64,000 bases of DNA from Tyto alba (GCF_018691265.1 NW_024881324.1:2855730-2919729); one strand, 5' to 3'. Positions 53,201-62,384 are shown, numbered from the stretch's first letter. Notes: generated by a model from the sequence alone, not told the origin. Translations and numbers: made by a program.

Positions 53201-55886
53201 CTAGACCTTACTGAAGAGGTTGATAGGTGAAAGCAGGGATGACAAACTTTTCTCCTCTAAACTATATGAGGGTCACTGCTTTTTCTAAAGGTTTGTAAGT
53301 TACTTCTTCCCCATTCCTCAATGAACGATTTAATCCATGAGCATTTTTCTTGACATTATTTAACCAACTCAAGAACATCTCAAGGTAATTTTTTTTCCCT
53401 TTTGCACATAGCCTGTGCAATGGTGCAGCAGAAGGCACCTGCACTGTTCCTCCAAAACCATGTGTACTCATTCCCAGTTACTCTTATTTAAAAGGGAATT
53501 TAGAGATATAAGTATGTACTATGGAGAGACAGAGGAGAGGTCAGCCATCAGTAAAGCAGCACAGCAGTATTCAATGAGCTGGAGAATCCTGGAAAGCAGT
53601 AATCTTAAAGGAGACAGTGACAAAATGAACACTGGATAAAGCACAAGGATAGCAGTAAAAGGCCTGAATACCAGAGGGTCAATTAATCTCCCTGTGTCTC
53701 CAAATATTTTAATCTTAAATACACAATTTATTTCTGTGCACTCTAATACTAAAAGGAACTGTGGGAGAGGAAAAAGAGGTTATTTCTGCAATAGTTATGA
53801 CTAAAAGATTTGAAGTTAGAAGGAGAATTTATATTATTTGTGTATTTGCAGCACCAGAAAGAGAGGAAGATTATTCCTATTTCTAGCACTTATCAACTGA
53901 TTTCAGGAGATGCAAACATTTAAAGAAAGCATCAGGAGAATATTGCTTGTAACATAGTCTGGTGTTGTGGAATAGAAACCATGAGATCCCTATTACATCA
54001 GGCACTTAAAAATCAGATGTAAAAAAATTTAGTAAACTTTTGGGAACAGGAACTTTTGTATCAACAGCCAAATGATTAGGGAAGAATATTAGGCTAGGAT
54101 ACTCATGCAGGAGCACATTCCCAGAACAGACTCCAAGTATCTGGTGATCTAAGGAGACTTGCATAACCCCACTTGATCTTCACTGATGGCAAGGTTAGGA
54201 GTCCTTAAAGCAGTAATAAGATTCTGCAGGTGAAGAAACTGTCCTGCATCAGCAGGGGTTATCTTTCCCACTTCTGACTTCTGATCAGACTTTCACAGCG
54301 TAGGTTATTTAAAGAACCAAAGCTTCAGACAATAGAAACTGGCATAAATCCACCAAGAAAGGAATTGTGTGTCAAATAAGTATTTGTTCTTTTTATCACC
54401 ATGTTTGTAGTTGTAATGAGCTTCTGCTTATTAAGTTTTATGTGCCAAAATTTGGTCCTCTCCTGTCCAGATCTCACTCACTGCACTGTCATTCATCAGC
54501 TGAAGAAAAACATTTTTACCTAATGCAACAGATTTATCTCCAATGTATATGCAATTTATTGTATTTCTGTCACTATTCAGACATACATTTACATTTTCCT
54601 CATTCTAATAGCTGGTTCCAGTTTGTTTTCTTAATTAATTACTTGTAATACAGCATTACATATTTCTCATCTGCACTTACAGCATTTGTTAGTGATAACT
54701 AATCTGTGGCTTTTTCTCCTACTGAAATAATTGCTCAGACCTTTGGCTCTTAGATGTATTATCTATTCTATGACAGTGTAAGTTAAAAAGGAAGAAAACA
54801 GTCTGAGTAACATTAAAGTCTTCATCTTAGTATCTACTTCACTTCAATAATTTCTAATGCTCCTCTCACATAGCTGTCTAGAGGTCATTTGCATAGCAAA
54901 TTCAGACTATTTTTGATAAGATAGTAAAAAAATCTCTTTTTGACATAAGTATCATTACTCATAATGGGAAAGTACTGTATGAAGCTCTTTCACTTTTCTC
55001 AGAATTACATGCAAACTTTTAAATCAGTGTTCTCTCTCTTAAGCTAAATTTGAGGCATGTCTTCAATAGATGCTGAAGGATTTGGCTCTGTTACAAGAAC
55101 ATACGATCTGCAATTACAGAAAGGCTTTTCACTGAAAGTCCATAAAGGCTAGGCTGGTAAAACTAAACGTTTAACTCAAGACATCTAAAAATCACAACTT
55201 GCTCAGACACTTTCTAGGATAAATCTCTACGCACTGGAACAAGCATCACGTCTGTGTCTGTGCACTCACACCGTGCCTGGCACATTCCTGACATCTCCAG
55301 AGTAACACAAGCATCTATCCTAATTGCTTTCTACTACCTTTCTTTGACATGGTACACCCAAAACCATTCCATAGTCTCCATCTCTTTGAAGTACCTTCTG
55401 TTGATTATTATACTCTGAAGAAATATTGAGAGAACAGGCATGATAGCCTCTCTTACAGCTGAGGGACCAATGTATTTATTTTCCCATTTCCAGAACAAGT
55501 GTCAATTTAAGCTCTTAACTTGCAGCAGCTTCCCTATCTGACATGAAGAACAGTAAGCAGCATAGAAAATGAAGATCTGATACGTAGATCTCTTTCCATA
55601 TTAGGAAAGCATATCTTAAAATTAACCCCTACTCTCAATTTATAGACATTATTTGGATAATTCTTACCTTCTATGATCTGAGCTGCTGGACCAGCATGGA
55701 TTGACAAGCCAAAAATCAGTAGCAGCAAGTCCCAGGTCCACCAGGCATGCCTGGAGCAGGTATGCCAAAAAAAAAAAAAGGGGGTGGGGGGTAAGAAAAA
55801 TGAGACTGAAGAGTGTAATACAGATTCATAAGGGGAAAAAAAGAAAAAGTAAAATTTAGAAGAGAGAGTTCTTACCATGAGAGCAT
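5661..55886 (-). CDS. COL15A1: COL15A1, collagen alpha-1(XV) chain, N-terminal part (join of five exons)
   Basis: Multi-exon model on the minus strand: join of 55886-55876, 55750-55668, 9340-8793, 6257-6183 and 5756-5661, giving the first 271 residues. Every junction is GT-AG and the phases fit (2, 1, 0, 0). Type XV collagen is a secreted basement-membrane-zone multiplexin and chondroitin sulfate proteoglycan that links matrix fibrils, with an endostatin-like C-terminus. Here only the signal peptide (about residues 1-23 or 1-27), the thrombospondin-N/laminin-G-like domain (about 38-235) and the start of the acidic non-collagenous linker are present. The sequence follows human COL15A1 closely (for example [51 protein letters not shown]) and fits it clearly better than the paralogue COL18A1. 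The gene continues past position 1. The two TSP-N cysteines (residues 177 and 233) are conserved. No frameshift or stop is seen, so the gene looks intact. Confidence 0.93.
5757..6182 (-). other. COL15A1: COL15A1 intron between exons 4 and 5
   Basis: A 426-bp intron with GTGAGT donor and GCACAG acceptor. It contains a T homopolymer of about 16 bases near 5850 and an A run near 6029. Nothing else is seen. Confidence 0.85.
6183..6257 (-). CDS. COL15A1: COL15A1 exon 4, end of TSP-N domain
   Basis: A 75-bp, phase 0-0 exon encoding 25 residues that begin [19 protein letters not shown] and end EDDDPY. It sits between the acceptor TTTCATGTAG and the donor TAT|GTGAGT. It matches the human stretch GSLQQLTVHPDPRTPEELC, including the second cysteine (residue 233) expected to pair with Cys177 in the TSP-N fold. 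The acidic tail EDDD leads into the linker. It is too short to stand out as an ORF and was found by homology and splice sites. Confidence 0.92.
6258..8792 (-). other. COL15A1: COL15A1 intron between exons 3 and 4
   Basis: A 2,535-bp intron with GTAAGT donor and TTTCATGTAG acceptor. No repeat family, RNA gene or conserved motif was recognised. Short ORFs inside it have no coding features. Confidence 0.85.
8793..9340 (-). CDS. COL15A1: COL15A1 exon 3, thrombospondin N-terminal-like (laminin-G fold) domain
   Basis: A 548-bp exon. The acceptor has a long T-rich tract ending TTTACAG, and the donor is ACA|GTAAGT. It encodes residues 33-214 with no stop. Visible landmarks: [15 protein letters not shown] at the start, [52 protein letters not shown], the first TSP-N cysteine in MDCEEYQR (residue 177) and [16 protein letters not shown] at the end. 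These align without gaps, from memory, to the human COL15A1 N-terminal domain. This beta-sandwich domain precedes the collagenous part of multiplexins and is thought to help assembly and matrix binding. The TTG at about 9209 is simply an internal Leu codon, not a start. Confidence 0.96.
15127..16147 (+). mobile_element. Solo LTR, avian ERV (family B), with expanded internal repeats
   Basis: Starts TGTGCTGGGTCTG and ends CAGCCACAACA. Carries the family hallmarks AGAAGCTTCTCAAAGCTCC, GCGCCTCTGTGATAACGTATTTAAGAAGG (written here as two joined landmarks: GCGCCTCTGTGATAACG and TATTTAAGAAGG) and CACTGTCCTACTCTGTT. Flanks CCTCC and CCTCT match at 4 of 5. Between about 15555 and 15715 it has more copies of a roughly 45-60-bp GC-rich unit than the other two family members. 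Its AATAAA region is decayed. Confidence 0.8.
15555..15715 (+). repeat. Internal tandem repeats within family-B LTR
   Basis: Successive degenerate units built on CTGCAGCCC..GGGAGGGACCCA..TTGGAGCAG/AAGG..TTTGTG. At least three units are visible: near 15585, 15630 and 15665-15705. They explain the long overlapping ORFs in several frames here, which are not genes. Confidence 0.6.
25013..25045. repeat. 13-bp tandem repeat, 2.5 copies
   Basis: GGCTTTGATTATA repeated twice, followed by GGCTTTG, with no mismatch. A small recent slippage duplication. Confidence 0.9.
28042..28078. repeat. (AC)n microsatellite in a perfect alternating purine-pyrimidine tract
   Basis: About 12 AC units followed by ATGC and GTGTGTGT. 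All 37 bases alternate pyrimidine and purine, and the AC and GT arms are mutually complementary around ATGC. Confidence 0.9.
28202..28553 (+). mobile_element. CR1 LINE fragment, 3' end
   Basis: Carries TGTATAAAAATACCTGAAGGG, GCCCAGTGACCAGAG, CACTGTGAGGGTGGTAGAGC, TCCATCCTTGGAGATATTC and GACGTGGTTGGTCCTGG in the CR1 3' order, ending near CTTCTGTG. The same subfamily as the copy at 62.4 kb. Five-prime truncated, as usual for CR1. Confidence 0.85.
29116..29165. repeat. 50-bp alternating TG/TA/CA tract
   Basis: Perfect purine-pyrimidine alternation from 29116 to 29165, made of GT, TA and CA dinucleotides. It is close to an inverted repeat (GTGTATATGTGTATATA versus its complement TATATACACAC). 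A T run of about 25 bases begins shortly after, near 29179. Confidence 0.9.
33020..33135 (+). mobile_element. CR1 3'-end remnant
   Basis: AAATCTGGTCTGATCTAGTAA then GAGTGGGATGTTGGAACAGATGATCTTCAGAGTTCCTTTCCTTCCAACCTA (landmarks: TTGGAACAGATGATC and CCTTTCCTTCCAACCTA), matching the CR1 tail ...GTTGGACTAGATGACC...GTCCCTTCCAACC. Short and old. Confidence 0.6.
35674..36267 (+). mobile_element. 5' LTR (family A) of a defective endogenous retrovirus
   Basis: Starts TGTCCTAGTTTGGGCTGG and ends TTCAAAACACGACA. A TATATAG box is near 35940, a (TC)n patch near 35970-35986, and AATAAAAT/ATTAAAATG-like polyadenylation signals near 36135. The same family as the inverted LTR at 2957-3544. It is followed at once by a primer-binding-site-like sequence, so it is a 5' LTR rather than a solo one. 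Confidence 0.8.
36268..36632 (+). mobile_element. ERV leader remnant with primer-binding site and possible polypurine tract
   Basis: TGGTGCCCAACGTGGGGC at 36276-36293 starts with the TGG expected of a tRNA primer-binding site and lies 8 bp after the LTR. The rest (about 340 bp) is T/G-rich with no gag, pol or env recognised. The last 17 bases before the next LTR, AGAGGTGAGGAGTGGAA, are purine-rich and resemble a degraded polypurine tract. Confidence 0.65.
36633..37639 (+). mobile_element. LTR (family B), apparently the 3' LTR of the composite
   Basis: Starts TGTCCTGGGTTTGACTGAG and ends CTCAAACCACAACA, with TATTTAAGAAGG near 36789 and AATAAATC near 37447. Very similar to the solo LTR at 624-1696 along its whole length. 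Its own 5-bp flanks do not match (TGGAA versus CCAAA), but the right flank CCAAA is close to ACAAA, which precedes the family-A LTR at 35674. Confidence 0.75.
38970..39108 (-). mobile_element. CR1 3'-end fragment
   Basis: Reads as the reverse complement of the CR1 tail: GTGGCCTTGAGCACTTCCAG, GGAACATCCACAGCTTCCCT, GGGCAATGCCTTCCAGTGC, CACCACCCTCACAGTAA and TTCTTCCTTACATCTAATCT. Well preserved, so probably a fairly young insertion. Confidence 0.9.
41281..41422 (+). repeat. 142-bp polypurine tract, GGGAAA-rich
   Basis: Almost only G and A on the plus strand, with isolated pyrimidines near 41292, 41337, 41347, 41371-41374 and 41402. The core 41294-41336 is uninterrupted purine with five GGG runs. 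Low-complexity ORFs on both strands ([14 protein letters not shown] and PFPFPF-type) come from it and are not genes. Confidence 0.9.
41697..41990 (-). mobile_element. CR1 3'-end fragment, older subfamily
   Basis: Reverse complement of the CR1 tail: GGTCTTCCAGTACAGTCTGC, CAGGGCTAACCTGAAGAATC, AGGTTGCTTAGATCCCTGTC, AGATCCCACAATCTCTCCCA and GCAACCTCTTCCATAACTTA. Diverged by many substitutions. Confidence 0.75.
44838..44928. repeat. 30-bp minisatellite, three copies
   Basis: Unit beginning CCTCTCTCACCCAAAACAG and ending ATCTGCTGTTT. Copies 1 (44838-44867) and 2 (44868-44897) are identical; copy 3 (44898-44928) carries a few substitutions and a 1-bp gain. The unit length is a multiple of three, so a minus-strand ORF here repeats [10 protein letters not shown], which is incidental. 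Confidence 0.95.
46316..46908 (+). mobile_element. CR1 LINE fragment, reverse-transcriptase region
   Basis: Plus-strand CR1 RT core and downstream region: AACATCTTTACCAGTGGCTT (corresponding to the NIF..DL motif), TTTGCAGCTGACATCAAAC (FADDTK), AAATTCAACAAGGACAAATG, GGTCCTGGTAGGCAGCACAC, ATGAGCCAGGAGCATGCCC, CCCCTTTACTTGACACTCAT. Frame-shifted and stopped throughout. Confidence 0.8.
46915..48425 (-). mobile_element. CR1 LINE fragment, about 1.5 kb of reverse-transcriptase ORF, inverted
   Basis: Reading the plus strand gives the antisense of CR1: CCAGAGCTGGACACAGTACTCC, TCAAGGTGTCTCTGAATGGCAG, TTGCGTCATCTACAAACTTGC, GTTAATGAAGATGTTAAAAAG, CACCTCACTGTCCACTTATC, CACACCTTTCCAGGGACTGAGG and CTTTCTTGTTGCTCTTCATATTCC, in the right order (several of these trimmed as landmarks). 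Many frameshifts. It abuts a plus-oriented CR1 copy on its left. Confidence 0.85.
55668..55750 (-). CDS. COL15A1: COL15A1 exon 2, signal peptide
   Basis: An 83-bp exon between a T-rich acceptor ending CTCCAG and the donor GAAG|GTAAGAA. It encodes [20 protein letters not shown] then PAAQIIE plus the first base of a Glu codon. The hydrophobic core LLLLIFGL followed by small residues (HAG, PAA) is a typical signal peptide, with cleavage probably near Ala23 or Ala27. The phase-1 end matches exactly the exon at 9340, which starts AA CGA GGC, giving ...[13 protein letters not shown]. Human COL15A1 likewise has a signal peptide just before its HLDL-containing segment. The signal peptide itself is not conserved enough to prove gene identity; the phase match and strand make the link. 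Confidence 0.75.
55751..55875 (-). other. COL15A1: COL15A1 short intron inside the signal peptide
   Basis: A 125-bp predicted intron with donor GTAAGAA and a T-rich acceptor region (about 13 T on the minus strand) ending CTCCAG. It also carries a C/G-homopolymer patch near 55780. It is inferred from splice signals and the need for an in-frame start. Confidence 0.55.
55876..55886 (-). CDS. COL15A1: COL15A1 exon 1, coding part (initiator ATG)
   Basis: Only 11 coding bases: ATG CTC TCA TG, ending at a consensus donor (ATG|GTAAGAA). The last two bases join the first base of the next exon to make a Trp codon. An in-frame TGA lies 27 bases upstream of the ATG (55911-55913), so translation cannot begin further up in this frame. 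The ATG has A at -3. The next exon has no in-frame ATG, which is the main reason for placing the start here. Alternative: a more distant 5' exon could supply the start, in which case this piece is not used. The 5'UTR length is unknown. Confidence 0.62.
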
Positions 55887-56240
55887 TTTTTGAAAGTCAG
55901 TTGAAAGACCTCAAGTGAGGAAAAAGTTCAGTGCACATGAGTTTTACGCTTATGAAAATAAGAAGTTAATAAAAACTGGAGCCTGCTGTTTCTCCTCCAA
56001 CGTTCAGACACAAGTGGAACAAAGGCAGCTCTCAGGCTCTCTGTGTGACTCACTGCAATTCGGTGCTCCAGCTCTGAAATCTGACTCCGTGGAGACTTTC
56101 CTGTCAGACCACTGCCGAAAACTTCCTATTTTATTTATTGATGGACATCCCTTACTGCTGTACATCATCCCAGCGTTGTCATTATCCACTCTTGTCTTTA
56201 ACTACTGTGTACTCTGACAGATATTAGCATAGTTTCTCCA

Positions 56241-56345
56241 GCTTCCCCTTCCCCCCCTCCCACGCCCACTCATAACCTCCACTTATTTATCCAGTAAAAC
56301 ATGACCTCCAAGACCCTTCCATTCAGAATTATATAGCCAATGATA
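56241..56345 (-). promoter_or_regulatory. COL15A1: Candidate COL15A1 proximal promoter elements
   Basis: On the minus strand, about 355-385 bp upstream of the ATG, there is a purine-rich GC/CACCC-type box (GGGCGTGGGAGGGGGGG, within 56241-56270). Further up, at 56329-56335, a TATATAA sits directly after an inverted CCAAT (ATTGG). Either could serve initiation. There is no CpG island around the exon. Placement relative to a real transcription start is unknown, so this is a weak call. Confidence 0.25.
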
Positions 56346-58423
56346 CGCATTCTTATATGGAATAGGACATTTCTCTGGACATTTTAACCAAACCTTAACA
56401 GAAGCAAGTTTTAGGACATGAGCAGGGCAGAGCACTCACAGCTGAATTGCAGCATACACCTGGGAGCCATACTGTCTTACAGATTTTATGTCATCTACAG
56501 AGAAATTTCAAACCACACCCTTTCCACTGACAAATTCTCTAATACTCCTATTTGCAAAGATTTACACCCTCCGTGTAGATTAAGAGTGTGTATCTACCTC
56601 AGCAGCTGTACATATAAGTGTCTGCTATAGACATCATGTAGCTAAGCATTTCTAATAGTTTCCATTAAAAGTGTTATTTCACCCCTCCCTCTTAACTTCA
56701 TGAAAAGCCTTTTTTACACATATAGTTCTTCAAAGCCAATTCTTGCTCAAGGAAGAATTTTTGGAAGAATAAACTTGAGATTAATCAGACAATTTTTAAA
56801 TCATGAGATTTTTAGCAAAGACTGCAATTGTCACTTTTTGACTGGGGCAGGAGGGAGCCTGGAAAGAGTTGCATGTGGAAAGAGATCAGTGGGTTCTTGG
56901 TAGATCTAGACTGGTTGGTGCTGAAGATCACTTTAGGAGGTTCAAAACTAAAAATTGATTTACCTAGGATGGTGTGTGGGGGATAGAGAGGAATAAAGTT
57001 TTTTGCAGTATTGAAAGGACAATCCCGAGCAATAAACAGAATTAAGAAGAATTTAATTGCACAGTGAATAAAATACTTGAGTTTGGGGTTTTTTTCTTTG
57101 TTGACCAATTTGGGGGAAGTTTTTATGATTTTGGTTTTGTTTTTTAATTAAATAAGGAAATAGAGAAGTTAGGGCCTTAAAAGCTAGAATCTTGATTCTG
57201 CCCTCCACTCCCTATTAAGCTTGGAAACCACAACAAGTCAGCTCTCTTCAGGTATATTTTCAGCTGAGCCACACACCACCATTATACACTATCCACCCTC
57301 TGCTTAATGATAAGACGCAAGAGATCAAACTATATTGTACTTAAGTTTCTTATTATAAACACACAGTGGTTTATCTTCTTCAGAGTATGAAGGATCTCTC
57401 TTTTTCTGTTCCATAGTACTATGTCAGGGCTGAAAAACATTTCATCATTCACCTTTTCTGCGTGAGGCTGTCGTCTCTTTCCTTTCTCTGTCCCTAAAAT
57501 TTCTCCTTTGTTATCACCACAGCAGTGCTGCTTATAGGAACAGTGTTTGCAATATTTGTGGGAATCATTTACCAAAAGCTTTTATTTAATGACTTTATCT
57601 AGGACACTAGATATATGTTATCCCAGAAGAAAATACTGGGTTTTTAAGTGTTCTTGTAAAATGTACGTATTTTCAAACCTACGTCACTTCCAATATTTTT
57701 CAGGGAAGCTTTAGCAATAGCTATCAAGAGCCATTACTAATCCTGTCATTTTTTTTTTTTTTTAACTCATTTCCTTCTTTAAATAGTAATACTTCTTCCT
57801 CTTTATACATAAAATGTTAGAGTCTTACCTGCATAATGCCTCCTGTTGCAGTATAGGTTTTGTCTGGTATATATGGCCAAAACATACATCTGCTTTGATG
57901 CCTTAGAGTAATGTATTTAAGAGACAAATGTATGATCAAACTCTAGATTTATAAAATTTAGATGACTATTCTTGAAGGATTTCTTAACATATAAGCTACT
58001 AAGATTTCATTAAAAAATAACATTTCTTCTATTGTTTAGAATTTGATGGATTTTTCCTCTGATTTTAGAAAACCCATAGAAAAAATGAAGTAATACCTCT
58101 CCTTCTCCCATAGGCAATACACTGTTCATGCAGATGATTTACATTAAATACTGCTGAGGGAGATTTTAGTTTCTGCTGGATATTTTAATATGAATGTCTG
58201 GCCAATGTTGAATATTTTTAGTGCTACTGGATAAAGGAAAACAAGTCAAAGCATGTTCTTGACCTCTGCATTCCATTAGTTTTAAATGGGTAGCAGTAGA
58301 AGAATCTCTAAGTACAAACAACTTATCACCCTCACTCCTGTAGGGCCTTGAGATTTCTGAGTATCTAGTGTTCATTTGTAGACCTAAACTTACAGAATAT
58401 TAACAGGGTCTCTATATCTGCTA

Positions 58424-58526
<103 letters not shown>

Positions 58527-59049
58527 GTCTATCTTGTTTCCCACAAGGGCAGTGACATTTGTACACATCCACTCAGTTTTAACCTCACTGTTTGTCTCTT
58601 CCTTTTCAAACACAGCAGGACATCTTTGAACATAAGTGTTTCCTTCAGTACTGTCTCCATCTGTCTTCAGCCAAGATGGAGTTTTCCTAATGGTTAAAAA
58701 TCTCCATTTTCCGGGCAAAAGTTTTGCTTACTTTCCTCAGCTCTGTCAACTGATTGTATTCCTTAGGATTTGAAATGGCAGAGGACAATTCTGCCATCAC
58801 AGTTCTTACTCATTCACTGAGTTAATCTGGCTGGGTGTTCTTATATTTCTGATAATCTCTGTGTTAAGAAGTTTATCTTTCTTCTCCTGATTGCAACACA
58901 AATTTCTTAGCTGCACATTTATAGCCTCTATAATCATAGGATTTAAGAATCATAAGAATATTCTTGTGCAAAATGAGTGTTAAAGAAGCAGTATGCATGA
59001 AGGCCTGAGTGAGTTAAGAATCATACTAGAAAAGAATAAAAGATTTCTC

Positions 59050-60060
59050 TTTTGCCTAGACCTCTCCCGAGCATGTATAAATGTCTGGCATTCACAATAT
59101 CCACTGACAAGGAGGTCAACTGCTCAGTTATGCCTTTCATAAAGAAGTCATTGCTTCTTTGCTTTCAACCTTGGTCCTGATGATGTTCTTTGATGCCTCC
59201 AAGTTCTTGTACTGAATAGGCATCACCTATTCACTGTCCATTCCATTTTCTCCACATTCCTTGTGTTTTCAGAAGCCTCTTTTATATAACCCTTCCAGTT
59301 GTCTGCTTTCTGTACTGAGTGTGAACTTACTTGGTCACTTCTTGTACTGCAACCATTCCACATTACTAGTTATTTTTTCAGCTTTTCTCACAGTTTCTGT
59401 GTTCTAGTACATCACTTCTGATCTTTGGTGGGGTTGTGGGAATCATAACCGCACGTGATGCAAGTAATCCCAAGAAATCTCTGGTGACATAGCAACATTC
59501 TCTGTATTTTTCCTGATGAGGAACACAACTGGTGTACTTCCTTGACTGCAGCTGAGATGACATTTTCATGAAATTCTCATAAGCTCAATAACTTTCACCT
59601 AAGAGGTAATTTTATGTGTAACTAGGATTTCTCCTCCCTCTCTCAATAAATTTATGTCACATGGCAGAAATCAATTTATCTACCATTTTATTCTCCAGTC
59701 ATTCACTCTTAGAAGATCCATCTGTAATTCTTTACAATCTGCCCCTGTCCTTATTAAAAAAACCCTTCACATCATTGGCAAACTTAACTGCCCAGCAGTC
59801 ACTCAACCGCTTGCCCTCGCTGGGTAAGGCAGGCAGTACAAATCTTTGTTGGATTACAGAAATGACATTTCTCTACAGGGTATGACTGTACATTCTTCAC
59901 CTTTTTGTCCCTCTTTTAACCAATTGCCCATGCACAGACCTTGCTTCTTGTGCCTTGGCTTCCTGAAAAGCTACTGTCAATCATTCCGAGTACATACTTT
60001 AAGTGATGGATTGCTCCAGGATGTATCAATTAGTCCAGAAACTCTGAATGACATTTTGGC
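59050..60060 (-). mobile_element. Old CR1 LINE, about 1 kb, inverted
   Basis: Antisense landmarks of an amniote-old CR1 subfamily run in order: ATGTCTGGCATTCACAATATCC, GTTATGCCTTTCATAAAGAAG, CAAGTTCTTGTACTG, TTTTCTCCACATTCCTTG, then ATTTATCTACCATTTTATTC, CATCTGTAATTCTTTACAATC, ATCATTGGCAAACTTAACTG and CTCTTTTAACCAATTGCCCATG. Substitutions, gaps and many stops show it is ancient. ORFs inside are not genes. Confidence 0.7.
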
Positions 60061-61500
60061 TTTGAATATCATCAGCTAACTGTTGCTAAACAGCTACTTT
60101 CACAGTGGTGTGATAATACACTTTCACAAGCATAACAAATGTTTTAGCACTGTTTTTCTGCTTTTTCCTCCTTTAAACAACACACCTTCCAAAAAAAAAA
60201 AAAAAAAAGGTCTATAAATGCTGTTTTTAATATATACTTATGGACGACTAAGAGTGTACATTTATATACCTGAAGACAGGCTTGTACCATATCGTACAGA
60301 AGGGTACAAGTTAAGGTCACAGAGGCAAAGAATTCTGTCATTTTCTAGCTCTTTAGTGTTTCATTTCACATAATTTGAGTGTTTCTGCCACCTCTACCCC
60401 TCCCTCACAGTATTATAAAAAGCATTGGAAAAAAAAAAAATTAAATCTTTTACACATCTGGGACTGGATGGCAAAGAAAACAAAGAGGAATCAGAGACTT
60501 GTAGCTTGCAGTGGAAACCCTAGGAAGAAAGGAATCTCTCATCAAAACTTACATTGGAAGATGATTTTTAAAAAGGAAGAGGCCAGGTCTGTTGTGCACA
60601 CAGATGAATACAACAGAGAAAGCGTGCAAAAAGGAGAATAAGATTGAGTGAAAAGCCTGGGACAGGGAAGCTGGGAGAAGTGAGGACAAAGCTAAGAGCG
60701 CTGAAAGTGAGTTAGGAAGCAGAAGGAAAAGGGAAGTGTGGGTGTGTTACCTGACACTAGGTGGCAAGGAAAGCAAAAATAAATGTTTAGACCTACATAT
60801 CTCCCCTCTACAAACTCCAACTCAGTCTTTCGCTAGGCAGCATGACTAGAAGAGGAAAAGCACAGTCATACTTCTGCTATAAGTAAGCATCCATGAAACC
60901 CACTAGCAAAGCATGTCTTGCACAATACTCTAATCATTTGAGTGGTATATGCTGTGAATCAGGCTATTCCAGTACTTCTGATGGCACATGTGAGTGTCAG
61001 TATGACCCTATCTAATTTTAAGTTTGTGTTCCAAAATGCAAAAATATTAGAGCTATTATTTGATGGGGTCACAAAAATTATCATTTCCAGAAAAGGCTGA
61101 ACTGTTTCTGATGAAGTCTATGGTATTGGCATGAGACACAAAGTCAGAATTCAAAATGGTCAGTGTTCAGAAACTGAGCAAACAATTGAAATTATTCAAT
61201 ACAGCATGTGGGACAACTGTAAAAGCAAGCACAAGTAGATGCTCTGCTTGTGTTTTAAACCCACTTGCATGTCAACACTGATCCTATTGCTATATTAATT
61301 TATCATTAGCAGAAGGGTACATAGCTTTAAATCATATTTAAAAAGTAAGTCTTAACTATATTAAATACATGCATTGCACTGAAAGGCTCCATTCAGACCA
61401 AATGTCATACATTCCTTTTATATGAATAAACCCAGAAAGAATTAAATGCAGCACTTTTGCTGTCTGTCTCCATGTTCAGCTGAGCAGAAGAAACATTTTC

Positions 61501-61538
61501 TCTCATACACACACACGCACATACAAACACACATACAG
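61501..61538. repeat. Imperfect (AC)n microsatellite
   Basis: CA repeats with G, T and AA interruptions. The flanks from 60061 to 62384 show nothing else recognisable apart from an A run of 18 near 60192. Confidence 0.7.
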
Positions 61539-62384
61539 CCTACCACAGGGTATAGAAAGTAAAAAGTTTCACCAGAATCCCTCTCCCTATTCTGTGCAAG
61601 CTAACTTGACTCAAATGTTTTCCTTTTAAGAGTATTTATAGAGCTTGACACAAAGACTGACCTCACTGACTACTTTTTACACTGCCTTGAGATAAACTTG
61701 TAAAAAGCATGCTCTCCTGCACTGGGACAAATATCATGTCCCATTTGCTTATATGATGTAGGGTTTTCAGAAAAGTAAAATTATACTTTTTAAGCCTATC
61801 ACAGGATCATGCAAATGCCAAATCACCATTAGATTATTGTCTCAAATGTCTACTTTGTAAATCATCATGATAACATGGACAGGACCGATAATCAACCTTC
61901 ACAGGTAAAAAGTGTACAAGTACTCTACTTAGATAAAGGTTGAAAATCTGGCCTTATTGAAAAGGGTTTTCAGATGCCTACAATGTGAGGATTTTACCCA
62001 ACGTACTTGCCCTAAATATACATTTAGATCAAGATAATGGTCAGGATAAAACCTTCTATTCATTCCATGTGCATGATAGCAAAGAACACAACAGATCTAG
62101 TTGTTACACTGAGGATTTTGTTTATGAGTAAAGACACAGCATATGTCTTAAACTGTAATAAATAAACCCAAGAATTTGGGGAGAGATAGGATCTGGCTCA
62201 ATAAGTAGAGCAAAAGTATCTTTGCCACCAGGATGGATGACCTGGGAAGAAGGGATTTAAGCTAGGAATGGCAGTGGAGGGAATGTTACCAGCACCCCTG
62301 TGAGGGAGGGATGGATTGGGCTGATTAACAAAGGACATGGGGTGATGTGTCATAAAGGAAACACAAAATCAGCAAAACAAGGCT

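Larger units (their letters stand above)
9341..55667 (-). other. COL15A1: COL15A1 giant intron between exons 2 and 3 (about 46.3 kb)
   Basis: Donor GAAG|GTAAGAA at the upstream end and acceptor TTTACAG at the downstream end; the phase-1 junction is consistent. Human COL15A1 also has its signal-peptide exon far from the TSP-N exon, so a long early intron is plausible. Repeats inside it are listed separately. Stretches in which I recognise no family are 9341-15126, 16148-28000, 28554-33000, 33136-35673, 37640-38969, 39109-41280, 41991-44837, 44929-46315 and 48426-55667. A few of these hold compositionally distinct blocks noted in the findings. Confidence 0.75.

Noticed and set aside
53262..53471. 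Minus-strand 69-codon ORF followed toward lower coordinates by AT-rich sequence and an AATAAA (near 51350), resembling a last exon plus 3'UTR.
   Set aside because: The protein is not recognised, there is no partner exon, and an AATAAA 1.9 kb away in AT-rich DNA is expected by chance. It would also be a nested gene inside the COL15A1 intron, for which there is no support.
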